Source: Tropicimonas sp033101155 (GTDB lineage Bacteria > Pseudomonadota > Alphaproteobacteria > Rhodobacterales > Rhodobacteraceae). From it: a DNA stretch of 64,000 nt. The stretch is taken from assembly GCF_033101155.1 (NCBI RefSeq), contig NZ_JAWMPX010000002.1, forward strand, positions 62,001-126,000, given 5' to 3'. The notes below the pieces were generated by a model. It had not been told where the DNA came from and searched no databases. It was given only the letters and a program-made list of their open reading frames with translations. A program made the translations under genes and the position numbers. Positions 9,980-19,452 of the stretch are shown here, piece by piece; position 1 is the stretch's first letter, and every line of letters begins with the position of its first letter.

Positions 9980-11254
9980 TTACTTGAGGATCGACTTGCC
10001 TGCGTAGATGGCGGTCTCGCCCAGCTGCTCTTCGATGCGGATCAGCTGGTTGTACTTGGCGAGACGGTCGGAACGCGACATGGAGCCGGTCTTGATCTGG
10101 CCGCAGTTGGTTGCAACGGCGAGGTCGGCAATGGTGTAGTCCTCGGTCTCGCCGGAACGGTGAGACATGACGTTGGAATACTTGGCGCGGTGGGCCATTT
10201 CCACGGCGGCGAGCGTCTCGGTCAGCGAGCCGATCTGGTTGACCTTGACGAGCATGGAGTTGGCAACGCCTTGCTCGATGCCCATGGTAAGGCGGGCCGG
10301 GTTGGTCACGAAGAGGTCGTCGCCGACCAGCTGGACCTTGTCGCCGAGAACTTCGGTGAGCAGCTTCCAGCCAGCCCAGTCATCTTCGGCGCAGCCATCT
10401 TCGATCGAGAAGATCGGGTAGTCGGCGCAGAGGGCTTCGAGATACTTGACGTTCTCTTCGGAGGTCAGCGAAAGGCCTTCGCCGGCCATCTCGTATTTGC
10501 CGTCCTTGAAGTACTCGGTCGAGGCGGCGTCGAGAGCCAGAACGATGTCTTCGCCCGGCTTGTAGCCTGCGGTCTCGATGGATTTCAGAACGAAGTCCAG
10601 CGCGGCGCGGGTGGAGGACAGCGCCGGAGCGAAGCCGCCCTCATCGCCGATACCGGTGGCGTAGCCGGCGCCGGAGAGCTCTTTCTTCAGCGTATGGAAG
10701 ATCTCGGAGCCCATGCGGACAGCGTCGTGGATCGACGTGGCCGAGACGGGCATGATCATGAATTCCTGCACGTCGATCGGGTTGTCGGCATGCTCGCCGC
10801 CATTGATGATGTTCATCATCGGGACGGGCAGGACGCGGGCAGCTGTGCCACCAACATAGCGGTAGAGCGGCTGTGCGGTGTAGTCGGCAGCGGCCTTGGC
10901 GGTCGCGAGCGAGACGCCGAGGATGGCGTTGGCGCCGAGGCGACCCTTGTTCTCGGTGCCGTCCAGCTCGATCATGGCGGTGTCGAGGCCGACCTGGTCG
11001 GTGCCGTCGAAGCCGACGAGGGCTTCGGCGATCTCGCCATTGACGGCGGCGACGGCCTGGCTCACGCCCTTGCCGCCGAATTTGGACTTGTCACCGTCGC
11101 GCTTTTCAACGGCTTCGTGGACACCGGTGGAGGCGCCGGACGGCACCGCGGCGCGGCCCATGGTGCCGTCTTCGAGAGTGACGTCAACTTCGACGGTCGG
11201 GTTGCCCCGGCTGTCAAGAATCTCGCGTCCGTGAATGTCGATGATGGTGCTCAT
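9980..11254 (-). CDS. eno: Enolase (phosphopyruvate hydratase)
   Basis: Interconverts 2-phosphoglycerate and phosphoenolpyruvate in glycolysis, and may also belong to an RNA degradosome. 424 residues. Motifs: GREILDSRGNPTVEV at the N-terminus, SGASTGVHEA, SIEDGCAEDDW (Mg2+ ligands), LVKVNQIGSLTET with the catalytic Lys, and SHRSGETEDYTIADLAV near the end. A strong intrinsic terminator follows. Nothing unusual in length or motifs. Confidence 0.98.
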   Translation of the reverse strand: MSTIIDIHGREILDSRGNPTVEVDVTLEDGTMGRAAVPSGASTGVHEAVEKRDGDKSKFGGKGVSQAVAAVNGEIAEALVGFDGTDQVGLDTAMIELDGTENKGRLGANAILGVSLATAKAAADYTAQPLYRYVGGTAARVLPVPMMNIINGGEHADNPIDVQEFMIMPVSATSIHDAVRMGSEIFHTLKKELSGAGYATGIGDEGGFAPALSSTRAALDFVLKSIETAGYKPGEDIVLALDAASTEYFKDGKYEMAGEGLSLTSEENVKYLEALCADYPIFSIEDGCAEDDWAGWKLLTEVLGDKVQLVGDDLFVTNPARLTMGIEQGVANSMLVKVNQIGSLTETLAAVEMAHRAKYSNVMSHRSGETEDYTIADLAVATNCGQIKTGSMSRSDRLAKYNQLIRIEEQLGETAIYAGKSILK

Positions 11255-11296
11255 AGCGACGGTCCTTTCCGTGCGGTCATGAAACTCGAGGCCCTT

Positions 11297-12172
11297 CTAC
11301 CCTTGAAGAGCCTGTGAGAAAAGTGCGCGTTCCCGCGCAAGCGTGTAGAGACCGGAGCCGATGATGAGGCTCGCTCCGGCCAGGGTCAAAAGATCGGGGC
11401 GCTCGCCAAGGAAGAGAACGGCAAGCGCAAGTGCGAAGAGGAGGCGCGAATAGCGGAAGGGCGCAACGGCTGAGACATCCGACATGCGCAGGGCCTCGAC
11501 GACGATATAGTAGCCCGCAACACCCAGAACGACGATGCCCAGCATCTGTGGCATGGCGTCGACCGGGATGGCGACGAACCCGTCGGACAGGGTCACCATG
11601 ACCGCGCCCAGCAGGGTCATCATGATATAGCCCCATTGCGCGATCTGGATCGTGCTCATGCTTTTCGGCGCGATCCGGGTCGTCAGGTCCCGCAGCCCAA
11701 AGGCGAAGACGGCCATGACGGCGTAGAGCGAATTGGGCTCGAACCCGGCAGTGCCTGGGCGCACGATCAGCAGCATACCGAGAAACCCGACCGATATGGC
11801 GCACCAACGACGCCAGCCGACTGTCTCGCCCAATCCGAGCGCGGCCATCATCGTCACGATCAGTGGCAGTGCCTGCAGGATCGAGGCGGCGGAGGTCATC
11901 TCGGTCAGGGACAAGGCGGTGACGAAGCCGAAGGTGGCGATGACCTCGGACATGTTGCGCAGCAGGATGGCCGGATGCAGAAGGTCTTTCGGGACGAGGC
12001 GCTGGCGCTTTGCGCGCACCAGCCAGCCATAGAAGAGCGCTCCGAAGACACCCATCACCAGCAGGATCTCGCCAATCGGCACCGTGACGGAGGTCTGCTT
12101 GATGAACAGGTCCTGCACGGCAAAGATGCCCATCGAGACGATCATCAGAACCGCTCCGCGAAGGTTGTTCAT
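11297..12172 (-). CDS. DMT-superfamily (EamA) transporter
   Basis: A 291-residue inner-membrane protein with about ten hydrophobic segments arranged as two EamA repeats (roughly residues 5-140 and 150-285), typical of drug/metabolite exporters. N-terminus MNNLRGAVLMIVSMGIFAVQ. Substrate unknown. It starts 243 bp after the fur gene on the same strand and ends about 40 bp before eno. Confidence 0.9.
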   Translation of the reverse strand: MNNLRGAVLMIVSMGIFAVQDLFIKQTSVTVPIGEILLVMGVFGALFYGWLVRAKRQRLVPKDLLHPAILLRNMSEVIATFGFVTALSLTEMTSAASILQALPLIVTMMAALGLGETVGWRRWCAISVGFLGMLLIVRPGTAGFEPNSLYAVMAVFAFGLRDLTTRIAPKSMSTIQIAQWGYIMMTLLGAVMVTLSDGFVAIPVDAMPQMLGIVVLGVAGYYIVVEALRMSDVSAVAPFRYSRLLFALALAVLFLGERPDLLTLAGASLIIGSGLYTLARERALFSQALQG

Positions 12173-12415
12173 ACAGGAAATCCGGGCCTATAGGCTGTTG
12201 AAACCGCGTTTGCGCCCCGTCTAGCCCGGTTTTGGGGCGATAACAAAGCGCCAAACCGCCGCTCCCCCTGAAAACCCGCATTGCGCAAAATGCAATCATC
12301 CTGCCCTTGAAACATGCGCAAGCCCGATGCTCTCGTGGAAATCCCGGAACGCGTCGCATGCCGGGCCAGCGACATCACGGCTCGGTTTTCGGTGGCGGCC
12401 CCATGGAGGGAGCGG

Positions 12416-12829
12416 TCAGCCGCGACGGCGCGGCACACCGTAGAGCTCGAGCCTGTGGCCCTTGAGGTCGTACCCGAGCCGTTCGGCGATCTTTTCCTGC
12501 AATGCCTCGATCTCGGGATCGCAGAACTCGATCACTTCGCCGCTATTGATGTCGATCAGGTGGTCGTGATGCTCGCGATCCGCGTCCTCGTAGCGCGCCC
12601 GCCCGTCACCGAATTCCAGCCGGTCGATGATTCCGGCCTCTTCGAAGAGCTTGACCGTCCGGTAGACGGTCGCGATGGAGATCCTGGGGTCTTGCTCGGA
12701 CGCGCGATTGTAGAGTTCCTCGACATCGGGATGATCCGTCGAGGCGCCAAGCACCTCTGCGATCACGCGCCTCTGGCCGGTCATCCGCAGCCCCTTGTCC
12801 TCGAGGCGTTCCAATATCGTCTTGCTCAT
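12416..12829 (-). CDS. fur: Fur/Mur-family metal-responsive transcriptional regulator
   Basis: 137 residues, the standard length. The winged-helix DNA-binding domain includes GLRMTGQRRVIAEVL and RISIATVYRTVKLFEEAG. The metal-site region reads DREHHDHLIDINSGEVIEF. There is no C-terminal CxxC zinc motif, as in the alphaproteobacterial Fur/Mur branch, which usually senses manganese or iron. Irr is an alternative, but its extended HHH haem motif is not seen. An AAGGA site lies about 8 nt before the ATG. The J-domain gene is 69 bp upstream on the same strand. Confidence 0.88.
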   Translation of the reverse strand: MSKTILERLEDKGLRMTGQRRVIAEVLGASTDHPDVEELYNRASEQDPRISIATVYRTVKLFEEAGIIDRLEFGDGRARYEDADREHHDHLIDINSGEVIEFCDPEIEALQEKIAERLGYDLKGHRLELYGVPRRRG

Positions 12830-12898
12830 CTCGATCGTCCTTGCCCTTGGGCGCGCAGGTTAGCGGATCGAATGGCGAGGGGAAAGACGTCTGCGCCG

Positions 12899-13786
12899 CT
12901 ATTCGGGCGGCCGGAACAACCCGCGGAACCGGTTGCCGCGCATATGATAGAGCGCACTGCTGTAATCGGTCTCTCCGGCATCGAAGAGCAGTTCCATCGC
13001 CAGCCGACGACCGCGATAGCGCAGTTCGAAGCCGAGTTCGGTGGCCTCTTCGGGCGGGAGTTCGAACAGTTCCTGTCCGTCGGTCAGGCATTCCTCGACC
13101 ACCGAGACGTCGCCGGTCGGCGCCAGCCGAATACCGTCGTTCATCAAGGCCGGCAGCGCGATCAGGTTCAACCCGTCGATCGGGCGGGACAGGAAATGGA
13201 ACCGCAGCGCCAACCCGGTCATGGAGACCCGCCCCGGCATGTGCAGCCCCGGGCAGTCCACCGGGCCGATCCGACCCAGCCGCACAAGCATACGCCGCCG
13301 AAGCATGTTGCGTGGCACGCCGCGATTCGAGACCAGCCAGGAATCAACCGCCCCGATCAGCACCTCACTCATCATTTCGCGCGCCGCCGCCGTCAGGGAC
13401 AACTCGCCGAGAGAGGCCGACTCCTCCGGAGTTTTGGTCGGTGACGCGGCTTGTTCGACAGGTGACGGACGGTGCCTTTGCTTTGGAGTGCCGGGAGTGC
13501 CGGCCGGAGACGTCCGCATGTGCTTGCGGACGGGCGGGGGCTCAGGCACCGTCTCGGATCCGGAGCGGGTAGACGCCGGGGGCGGTTGCGGAGCTGCGTC
13601 GATCTTTCTTTTGAGAGTGTCATGCAATGCATTGATATGGCGCATGATTTCATGCGACCCATCGGCCCCGGAATCCGGGTGGTAGCGGCGCGCGAGTTGC
13701 CGGTAGACACGACGCAGTTCGGCTGCCGTCAGGCCGGGAACCAGCCCGAGTTCCTGTGCGCCGGGCAATTGGCCAAGCCGGTCCAT
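12899..13786 (-). CDS. J-domain (DnaJ-like) protein, uncharacterised C-terminus
   Basis: 295 residues from the ATG at 13786 (a GTG one codon earlier is also possible). Residues 17-60 form a J-domain with the diagnostic HPD preceded by LRRVYRQLARRY, so it should stimulate an Hsp70/DnaK ATPase. Residues about 70-130 are Pro/Thr-rich and probably disordered. The remaining 160 residues (SLGELSLTAAAREMMSEVL onward) resemble no domain I know. The zinc-finger and C-terminal domains of DnaJ are missing, so this is a class III J-protein with an unknown client. Confidence 0.8.
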   Translation of the reverse strand: MDRLGQLPGAQELGLVPGLTAAELRRVYRQLARRYHPDSGADGSHEIMRHINALHDTLKRKIDAAPQPPPASTRSGSETVPEPPPVRKHMRTSPAGTPGTPKQRHRPSPVEQAASPTKTPEESASLGELSLTAAAREMMSEVLIGAVDSWLVSNRGVPRNMLRRRMLVRLGRIGPVDCPGLHMPGRVSMTGLALRFHFLSRPIDGLNLIALPALMNDGIRLAPTGDVSVVEECLTDGQELFELPPEEATELGFELRYRGRRLAMELLFDAGETDYSSALYHMRGNRFRGLFRPPE

Positions 13787-14144
13787 CACGTCACCTTCAG
13801 GCGCGCGCAGACAGGGATGGTGTTGGAAATCAGCACTTTGAAACTCCGGATAATCACTTGGGATATCGGAGTTCTTCCGCGCGGCGGCTCTCGGGCCTTG
13901 TCTCGGAGTTTTGCGGTGGATCTGGGCGAAAAGAAGGAAACGCTGCGGCCAACGGGCTTCGCGAATCTGACCTATTCAGACAATTTTAAGAGTTGAGGCC
14001 CGTTCGCTGCTGACGGCAGTGAGCGGGCATTGGATGGTGGGATCGAGCCCTGTTCGGCACGGCCACCGTTGTGCGCGCGGCGACGGGCGGCAGTGTCCGC
14101 AGGTTGGCCCGATGAGTTCACCGCCGCGGGACTGTTACGCCCCT
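13787..14144. other. 358-bp stretch between the MoxR and J-domain genes, nothing recognised
   Basis: Open frames here lack ribosome sites and family resemblance. The left part should hold the promoter and leader of the minus-strand J-domain gene. An imperfect inverted repeat (CCGTTCGCTGC / GCAGTGAGCGG) lies near 14001-14027, but no terminator or RNA gene could be supported. Confidence 0.4.
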
Positions 14145-14984
14145 TCAGCGCCCCCGCCGCGCCAGGAAGGCCAGCCGTTCGAAGAGATGCACATCCTGCT
14201 CGTTCTTCAGCAGCGCCCCATGCAGTCGCGGCAGCGCTTCGGCGGCATCGCGCCGCAGGTCCTCCGCCGAGAGATCCTCGGCCAGCAGCAGCTTCAGCCA
14301 GTCCAGGACTTCCGACGTTGAGGGCTTCTTCTTCAGTCCCTGCTGCTCGCGGATCTCGTAGAACTGCGTCAGGGCCTCGGTCAGCAGCGCTTGCTTGATG
14401 CCGGGGTGATGGACTTCGACGATTTGTTGCATCACCTCCGTGTCCGGGAAGCGGATATAGTGGAAGAAGCAGCGCCGCAGGAAAGCGTCCGGCAACTCCT
14501 TTTCGTTGTTGGAAGTGATGATGACGATGGGCCGGTTGACGGCCCGAACCGTCTCGTTGGTCTCGTAGACATGGAATTCCATGCGGTCGAGTTCCTGCAA
14601 CAGGTCGTTCGGGAACTCGATATCGGCCTTGTCGATCTCATCGATCAGCAGCACGACCTTTCCCTCGGCGGCGAACGCCTCCCAGAGCTTGCCGCGCTTG
14701 ATGTAATTGGCCACGTCATGGACGCGTTCATCGCCGAGCTGGCTGTCGCGCAGCCGCGACACGGCGTCATACTCATAGAGACCCTGCTGGGCGCGGGTGG
14801 TCGACTTTATATGCCATTCGATCATCGGCAACCCGAGCGCGGCGGCAACCTGGCGGGCCAGCTCGGTCTTGCCGGTGCCTGGCTCGCCTTTGACGAGAAG
14901 CGGCCGTTCGAGTGTCACCGCAGCGTTGACAGCGACCTTGAGGTCCTCTGTGGCGACATATGAATCAGTTCCCGAGAATTTCAT
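14145..14984 (-). CDS. MoxR-family AAA+ ATPase
   Basis: A 279-residue AAA+ ATPase of the MoxR group, which act as chaperones for maturation of metal or VWA-domain proteins. Walker A is GEPGTGKTELA, Walker B is VVLLIDEIDK, and sensor 1 is IVIITSNNEKELP. The C-terminal lid follows. MoxR genes usually pair with a VWA-domain gene (CoxE-like). No such partner is next to it on either side here, which is a little unusual. Confidence 0.92.
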   Translation of the reverse strand: MKFSGTDSYVATEDLKVAVNAAVTLERPLLVKGEPGTGKTELARQVAAALGLPMIEWHIKSTTRAQQGLYEYDAVSRLRDSQLGDERVHDVANYIKRGKLWEAFAAEGKVVLLIDEIDKADIEFPNDLLQELDRMEFHVYETNETVRAVNRPIVIITSNNEKELPDAFLRRCFFHYIRFPDTEVMQQIVEVHHPGIKQALLTEALTQFYEIREQQGLKKKPSTSEVLDWLKLLLAEDLSAEDLRRDAAEALPRLHGALLKNEQDVHLFERLAFLARRGR

Positions 14985-15203
14985 TTGGTTTTACCGCCCC
15001 TTGGGTTGCGAACTTGAAGCGCGGCCCGTCCCGCATCTGCGCCACACTGCCTTTGCTTTTTGTAAGTGACAACCCGGTATGCTTGGAGTAAGCACCGCGC
15101 CAAGGGAGACAAGATGCCTGTGACGGAAGACCAGATGGACAACGAGATGCCGGAGACCGGCAAAGGGCACGCGACGCAGGTCGACATTCGAGAGGGAGCA
15201 GGG

Positions 15204-15626
15204 ATGAAACAGGAAACTTTTCTGCCGGAAGACTACCGTCCCGCCGAAGACGAACCTTTCATGAACGAGATGCAGCTGGAATATTTCCGGCGTAAGCTTC
15301 TGGCATGGAAGGAAGACCTTCTGGCTGACAGCCGCGACACGATCGAGGGGCTGCAGGACAGCACGCGCAATATCCCCGATGTGGCCGACCGGGCCAGCGA
15401 GGAGACGGACCGGGCACTGGAACTGCGCACGCGGGACCGCCAGCGCAAGCTCGTCGGCAAGATCGACTCGGCGATGCGTCGGATCGAGGAAGGCGAATAC
15501 GGCTATTGCGAGGAGACCGGCGAGCCGATCTCGCTCAAACGGCTGGATGCGCGCCCGATCGCGACACTGAGCCTCGAGGCGCAAGAGCGTCACGAACGTC
15601 GTGAGAAGGTGCATCGCGACGACTGA
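15204..15626 (+). CDS. dksA: RNA polymerase-binding transcription factor DksA, single-cysteine type
   Basis: Binds the RNA polymerase secondary channel and, with ppGpp, adjusts rRNA and amino-acid promoters. 140 residues from the ATG at 15204, which follows GGGAGCAGGG; upstream in-frame ATGs would add an unconserved extension. The coiled-coil tip reads DVADRASEE. In the globular domain only one cysteine of the usual four-cysteine zinc site remains (YCEETGEPISLKRLDARP). This pattern is known from Rhodobacter sphaeroides DksA, which works without a full zinc finger. An intrinsic terminator follows. Confidence 0.95.
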   Translation: MKQETFLPEDYRPAEDEPFMNEMQLEYFRRKLLAWKEDLLADSRDTIEGLQDSTRNIPDVADRASEETDRALELRTRDRQRKLVGKIDSAMRRIEEGEYGYCEETGEPISLKRLDARPIATLSLEAQERHERREKVHRDD

Positions 15627-15673
15627 GCCCGGGGCCGCTTTCCGGAGCGGACGGGACAGAAGATGATACAGGG

Positions 15674-15701
15674 CGCCGGGAGCATCTCCCGGCGTTTTTT
15701 T
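15674..15701 (+). terminator. Intrinsic terminator of dksA
   Basis: A perfect 9-bp stem (15674-15682 with 15686-15694), a 3-nt loop and seven T residues, 47 bp after the dksA stop. A textbook terminator that insulates the monooxygenase gene starting 18 bp later. Confidence 0.95.
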
Positions 15702-15718
15702 GTGAGTTGGGATGGCCT

Positions 15719-16891
15719 ATGAACCTGATCGGACAGCAGATTACCGTCCTTGGCGCCGGCATTGCCGGGCTGAGCGTGGCGCGGGCGTTGGCGATGCGCG
15801 GTGTCTCCGTGCGTGTGCTGGAGCGGGCGCCGGAGATCACCGAGGTTGGCGCCGGGATACAGATCTCGCCCAATGCTGGGACAGTCCTGCGGGCGCTCGG
15901 GCTGGAGCGGGAGTTCGAGGAGATCTCTGTGACCTCGCGCGGCGCGGTCCTGCGGGACTATCGCCGCGGCGCGGACGTGCTCCGCCTGGATCTGTCGAAA
16001 TTCGGACGCTTCGGTCTGGTGCATCGGGCGGATATGGTCGGGATGCTGGCCGATGCGGCCCGCGAGGTCGGGGTCGAGATCGAAACAGGCGTGTCGGTGT
16101 CGGAGGTCTCGCTCGCGGGCGAGATTCCGGTCCTGTCCCTCGAAGATGGAACGACGCGGGAAGTGGACTTCCTGGTCGGGGCGGACGGACTGCGCTCCAA
16201 GCTCCGCGCGGCGCTGCTTGGCGCAGAGACGCCGGACTTCACCGGCCATGTCGCCTGGCGGGCGCTGTTGCCGCTCGAGCCCGGGGAGGTGCCGCCGGAA
16301 GCGCATGTCTTCATGGGGCCGGGGCGGCATCTCGTCGCTTACCCGCTGCGCGGCGGACGGATGCTCAACCTTGTCGGCGTGCATGAAACGGGCACCTGGA
16401 CCGACGAGGGCTGGCATCATCCGGGCGATCCGGCGGAATTCCGTGCGGTGTTCAGCCGTTTCGGCGCGCCGGTGCGCGGCTGGTTGGAACGTGTCGAGCA
16501 GGTGATGGTCTGGGGGCTGTTCAAACATGCCGTCGCGCCGCGCTGGCAGGGGAGCAATGCGGTGCTGATGGGCGATGCGGCCCATCCGACGCTGCCTTTC
16601 CTCGCACAGGGCGCCTGCATGGCGCTGGAAGATGCCTGGGTGCTGGCCGAATGTCTCAGCACGATGGAGAGCCGCTCCGCCGCGTTGGCCTGCTATGAGC
16701 GCATCCGTGCGCCGCGCTGTCGGCGAATCGTCGACGCGGCGACGGCGAATGCGCGCAACTATCACCTCTCCAGCGCGCCGGTGCGCGGGGTTGCCCATCT
16801 CGGGCTGCGGGTGCTCGGCAAGACGCTGCCCGGCTTCATGCCGGACCGATTCGACTGGCTCTATTCGCATGATGTGACGAAAACGGTGTGA
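15719..16891 (+). CDS. FAD-dependent monooxygenase (salicylate hydroxylase-like)
   Basis: 390 residues, group A flavoprotein hydroxylase. The N-terminal Rossmann motif is VLGAGIAGLSVARALAMRG, the middle DG motif is FLVGADGLRSKLR, and the FAD ribityl motif is VLMGDAAHPTLPFLAQG. Such enzymes hydroxylate aromatic rings with NAD(P)H and O2. Related ubiquinone-type hydroxylases are an alternative. Substrate unknown. The ATG at 15719 is preferred to an in-frame TTG four codons earlier; the ribosome site is weak for both. It converges with xerD. Confidence 0.88.
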   Translation: MNLIGQQITVLGAGIAGLSVARALAMRGVSVRVLERAPEITEVGAGIQISPNAGTVLRALGLEREFEEISVTSRGAVLRDYRRGADVLRLDLSKFGRFGLVHRADMVGMLADAAREVGVEIETGVSVSEVSLAGEIPVLSLEDGTTREVDFLVGADGLRSKLRAALLGAETPDFTGHVAWRALLPLEPGEVPPEAHVFMGPGRHLVAYPLRGGRMLNLVGVHETGTWTDEGWHHPGDPAEFRAVFSRFGAPVRGWLERVEQVMVWGLFKHAVAPRWQGSNAVLMGDAAHPTLPFLAQGACMALEDAWVLAECLSTMESRSAALACYERIRAPRCRRIVDAATANARNYHLSSAPVRGVAHLGLRVLGKTLPGFMPDRFDWLYSHDVTKTV

Positions 16892-16920
16892 GTCGGGCGC
16901 ACAGGGTCGATTGATTCTTG

Positions 16921-16934
16921 GCGCTGATTGGCAC
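16921..16934 (+). repeat. Short dispersed intergenic repeat, partial copy
   Basis: GCGCTGATTGGCAC matches the core of the copies at 21469 and 41105 exactly. It lies between the convergent monooxygenase and xerD genes. Confidence 0.4.
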
Positions 16935-16974
16935 AGGATCACGGCGTCAGACCGCCACGCCCGCGCCGGGCCGC

Positions 16975-17916
16975 TCAACCATCTTTCGCCAGCGGGTGAT
17001 GCTCCAGCACCAGGTCCCGCAGCCGCTCTTCGAGCACATGGGTGTAGATCTCCGTGGTCGAGATATCGGCATGCCCCAGCAGGGTCTGGATTGCCCGCAG
17101 ATCGGCGCCACCTTCCAGAAGGTGGGTCGCGAAGGCGTGGCGCATCACATGCGGCGTAACCCGGGCCGGGTTGATCCCGGCAGCGAGCGACAGCTCCTTG
17201 ACCAGCCCGTGGAAACGATGCCGGGTCAGGTGGCCGGCCTTGCCGGAGGAGGGGAAAAGGAAGCGCGATTGCGGCCGACCCTTGGCGCGGGCGGTCTCCT
17301 CGCGGGTATCGCGCTCGGCGAGCCAGGTCGCCAGGGCCTCGCGCGCGGGCGGTGAGAGCGGCACCATGCGCTCCTTGTCGCCTTTGCCGCGCACCAGCAA
17401 CATGCGCGGATCGCCCCGTGCCGCCGCAACCGGCAAGGAGACCAGTTCGCTCACCCGCATCCCCGTCGCGTAGAGAAGTTGCATCAGGCAGGTATTGCGC
17501 AGCCGGTCGGCTTCCGTCCGCCCGGTCTCCTGCGCCGCGCCGAGCAACGCCTCGACCTCCGCAACGCTCAGTGTCTTGGGCAGGCTCTTGGCGCGGCCCG
17601 GCCCCTTGATCTGGATCGCCGGATTGTCACCGCGCCAACCCTCCTCGAAGGCAAAGCGATAGAGCTGGCGAATGGAGGAGAGCCGGCGCGCCCGGGTTGC
17701 CCGGGACAGCCCCTCGGCATCGCAGGAGACGAGATAGGCCTCGACATCCTCTCGTCCGACCGCCGCGAAGGTGAGGCCGCGATGGGTCAGCCAACCGGCG
17801 AAATCCTTCAGGTCGCGCCCATAGGCCAGGCAGGTATTGCGCGATGCGTCCAACTCGGCCGCCTGTGCCTCCAGGAAGCCGGATATCCAGAGATCGGCGC
17901 TGGCCGGTCCACTCAT
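16975..17916 (-). CDS. xerD: Site-specific tyrosine recombinase XerD
   Basis: Resolves chromosome dimers at dif together with XerC and FtsK. 313 residues. The N-terminal SAM-like domain spans about 1-95 and the catalytic domain 110-305. Catalytic residues are visible in TGMRVSELV (Arg), RGKGDKERMV (Lys), HVMRHAFATHLLEGG (HxxR), LGHADISTTEIYTHV (His and the Tyr nucleophile). Family sequence and synteny with aroK-aroB fit XerD rather than XerC. Its ATG overlaps the stop of the preceding exported-protein gene by 4 bp, so they are translationally coupled. Confidence 0.95.
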   Translation of the reverse strand: MSGPASADLWISGFLEAQAAELDASRNTCLAYGRDLKDFAGWLTHRGLTFAAVGREDVEAYLVSCDAEGLSRATRARRLSSIRQLYRFAFEEGWRGDNPAIQIKGPGRAKSLPKTLSVAEVEALLGAAQETGRTEADRLRNTCLMQLLYATGMRVSELVSLPVAAARGDPRMLLVRGKGDKERMVPLSPPAREALATWLAERDTREETARAKGRPQSRFLFPSSGKAGHLTRHRFHGLVKELSLAAGINPARVTPHVMRHAFATHLLEGGADLRAIQTLLGHADISTTEIYTHVLEERLRDLVLEHHPLAKDG

Positions 17917-19448
17917 GCGGCACGGTCCAGTAGCAGGATCTGCAGCGCGGCGCGGCGCGCGGTCTCTTCCAGCCCGATGCGACGCAGGAAGGCGAGCGAC
18001 GCGGAAAGATCGCCCGGATCGGCCTCCGCCCCCTTGGCCAGCACCTTCAGCGCCGCCAGCAGGGCTTCGCCAAAACGCTGTTCGCGCACCGGATCGGAGA
18101 TGCTTGCGGGAAGCTCGGGGGCCGCTGCACCAAAGGCCGCGCCGATCGCCTGCGAGAGCGCATCGTCGCTGCCGGCCGCTTCCTCGCCACGGGCGATGGC
18201 GGCCGGGAAAGCAAGATCCGGTGTCTCCGGAGCGATTTCCAGCGCCACGGTTTCGTAGTCGTCCGAGAGCAATCCGAGCCGGGTGGCCAGGGAACTCGGT
18301 GCGTCCATCGCCGCAAGCCGTGCCCCGAAAGCGCGAGCGAAGGGCAGGGCGAGCCTCGCGGCGCGCATTTCCTCCCAGGCCCGCGGCAGCGCGGCTTCTA
18401 TCTTTTCGGTGTCGCCAGTCGTCAGCGCCGCGTTCAGGTCCTGGACAGCCGCGACCCGTTCCCAGACGCCGCCCGACGCAGAGGGCGCGCGTTCGCCATA
18501 GATCGCGATCAGCAGGTCCGGCGGGATCGCGCCGGCGCGGGCCAGCCGCTCGGCGGCCTCGATGCGTGGCTTCCAGCCAGACGAAGGACGCAGGTCCGAA
18601 TGGGCGAAGGCCAGCGGCAGCGGGGCGGTCGGCATCGGCGCGCCAATCGCCTCCAGCATGCGGAAGGTCAGCGGGCTCGGCCGGTGCGGCGTGGCGATGG
18701 GGGGCATGAAATCGGCGAGCGCCGGGTCCAGGAATTGGGCCAGCAGCGCATCCTCTTCGATCGAGAGCTGCCCAAGTGCCTTGGCCGATTCCAGCGTCAG
18801 GGCAGCGGCCGCCCAGTCGCCGGTCCGCGCCAGGCAGAAGATGCGCACCGGGAAGGAGGGTGAGATTCCGGGCACGGCCCGCATCCGCGCGCAGGCCGCC
18901 TGTTCGCGTCCCGTCAGCAGCCCGACATCGAAGGCGCGGCGGAAGAGTTCGGGCTCCTTGGAACCCGCGCGTTCCAGCAATGCCTCGGCCTCCTCGACCG
19001 CGCCACGGGCCAGCAGCGCGTCAATCCGCGCCTGGAGCAGCGGGGCGCGGGGCGTCGATCCCCGCGGCGGATCCAGTTCAGCCAGCATGATATGCCGGAA
19101 CTCGTCCTGCACCGCGGGCAGAGGCTCGGCAGGGAAATCGGCAATGATACGGATCAGCTGGTCGAGATCGGACGCACCCCAGAGATTGGCCGGCAACCCG
19201 GTCACCGCGCGCGGCAGCAGCCCCACCCCGTCGGGCGAGGGCGCGTCCAGCGACTGTACCGTGATCGGCTCGGTGACCACGCCATTGGTGACGGGAGCGG
19301 CACCGGGCGGGGTGGGAGGCGGATGGGCGAGGCTGTCCGAGAGCCAGTCGATGGCGGAGATCGGGTCCGGCGTGCTGTCCTGCGCCCATGCGCCGAAGGG
19401 CAACAGGCCGCCCATCGCGAGGCCGAAAATGGCTATCCTGAGATGCAT
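17913..19448 (-). CDS. Exported protein of unknown function, xerD neighbour
   Basis: 511 residues with a clear signal peptide (MHLRIAIFGLAMGGLLPFGAWA, cleavage after AWA). The mature part is Ala/Leu-rich, mostly helical and repeat-like (for example ALLARGAVEEAEALLERAG), suggesting a TPR-like periplasmic solenoid. I recognise no enzyme motif. Proteins of this kind occur beside xerD and aroK in related Rhodobacteraceae, so the position is conserved. A 4-bp ATGA overlap links it to xerD, and the 44-residue membrane peptide gene lies 4 bp upstream. Confidence 0.85.
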   Translation of the reverse strand: MHLRIAIFGLAMGGLLPFGAWAQDSTPDPISAIDWLSDSLAHPPPTPPGAAPVTNGVVTEPITVQSLDAPSPDGVGLLPRAVTGLPANLWGASDLDQLIRIIADFPAEPLPAVQDEFRHIMLAELDPPRGSTPRAPLLQARIDALLARGAVEEAEALLERAGSKEPELFRRAFDVGLLTGREQAACARMRAVPGISPSFPVRIFCLARTGDWAAAALTLESAKALGQLSIEEDALLAQFLDPALADFMPPIATPHRPSPLTFRMLEAIGAPMPTAPLPLAFAHSDLRPSSGWKPRIEAAERLARAGAIPPDLLIAIYGERAPSASGGVWERVAAVQDLNAALTTGDTEKIEAALPRAWEEMRAARLALPFARAFGARLAAMDAPSSLATRLGLLSDDYETVALEIAPETPDLAFPAAIARGEEAAGSDDALSQAIGAAFGAAAPELPASISDPVREQRFGEALLAALKVLAKGAEADPGDLSASLAFLRRIGLEETARRAALQILLLDRAA

Positions 19449-19452
19449 CGGG

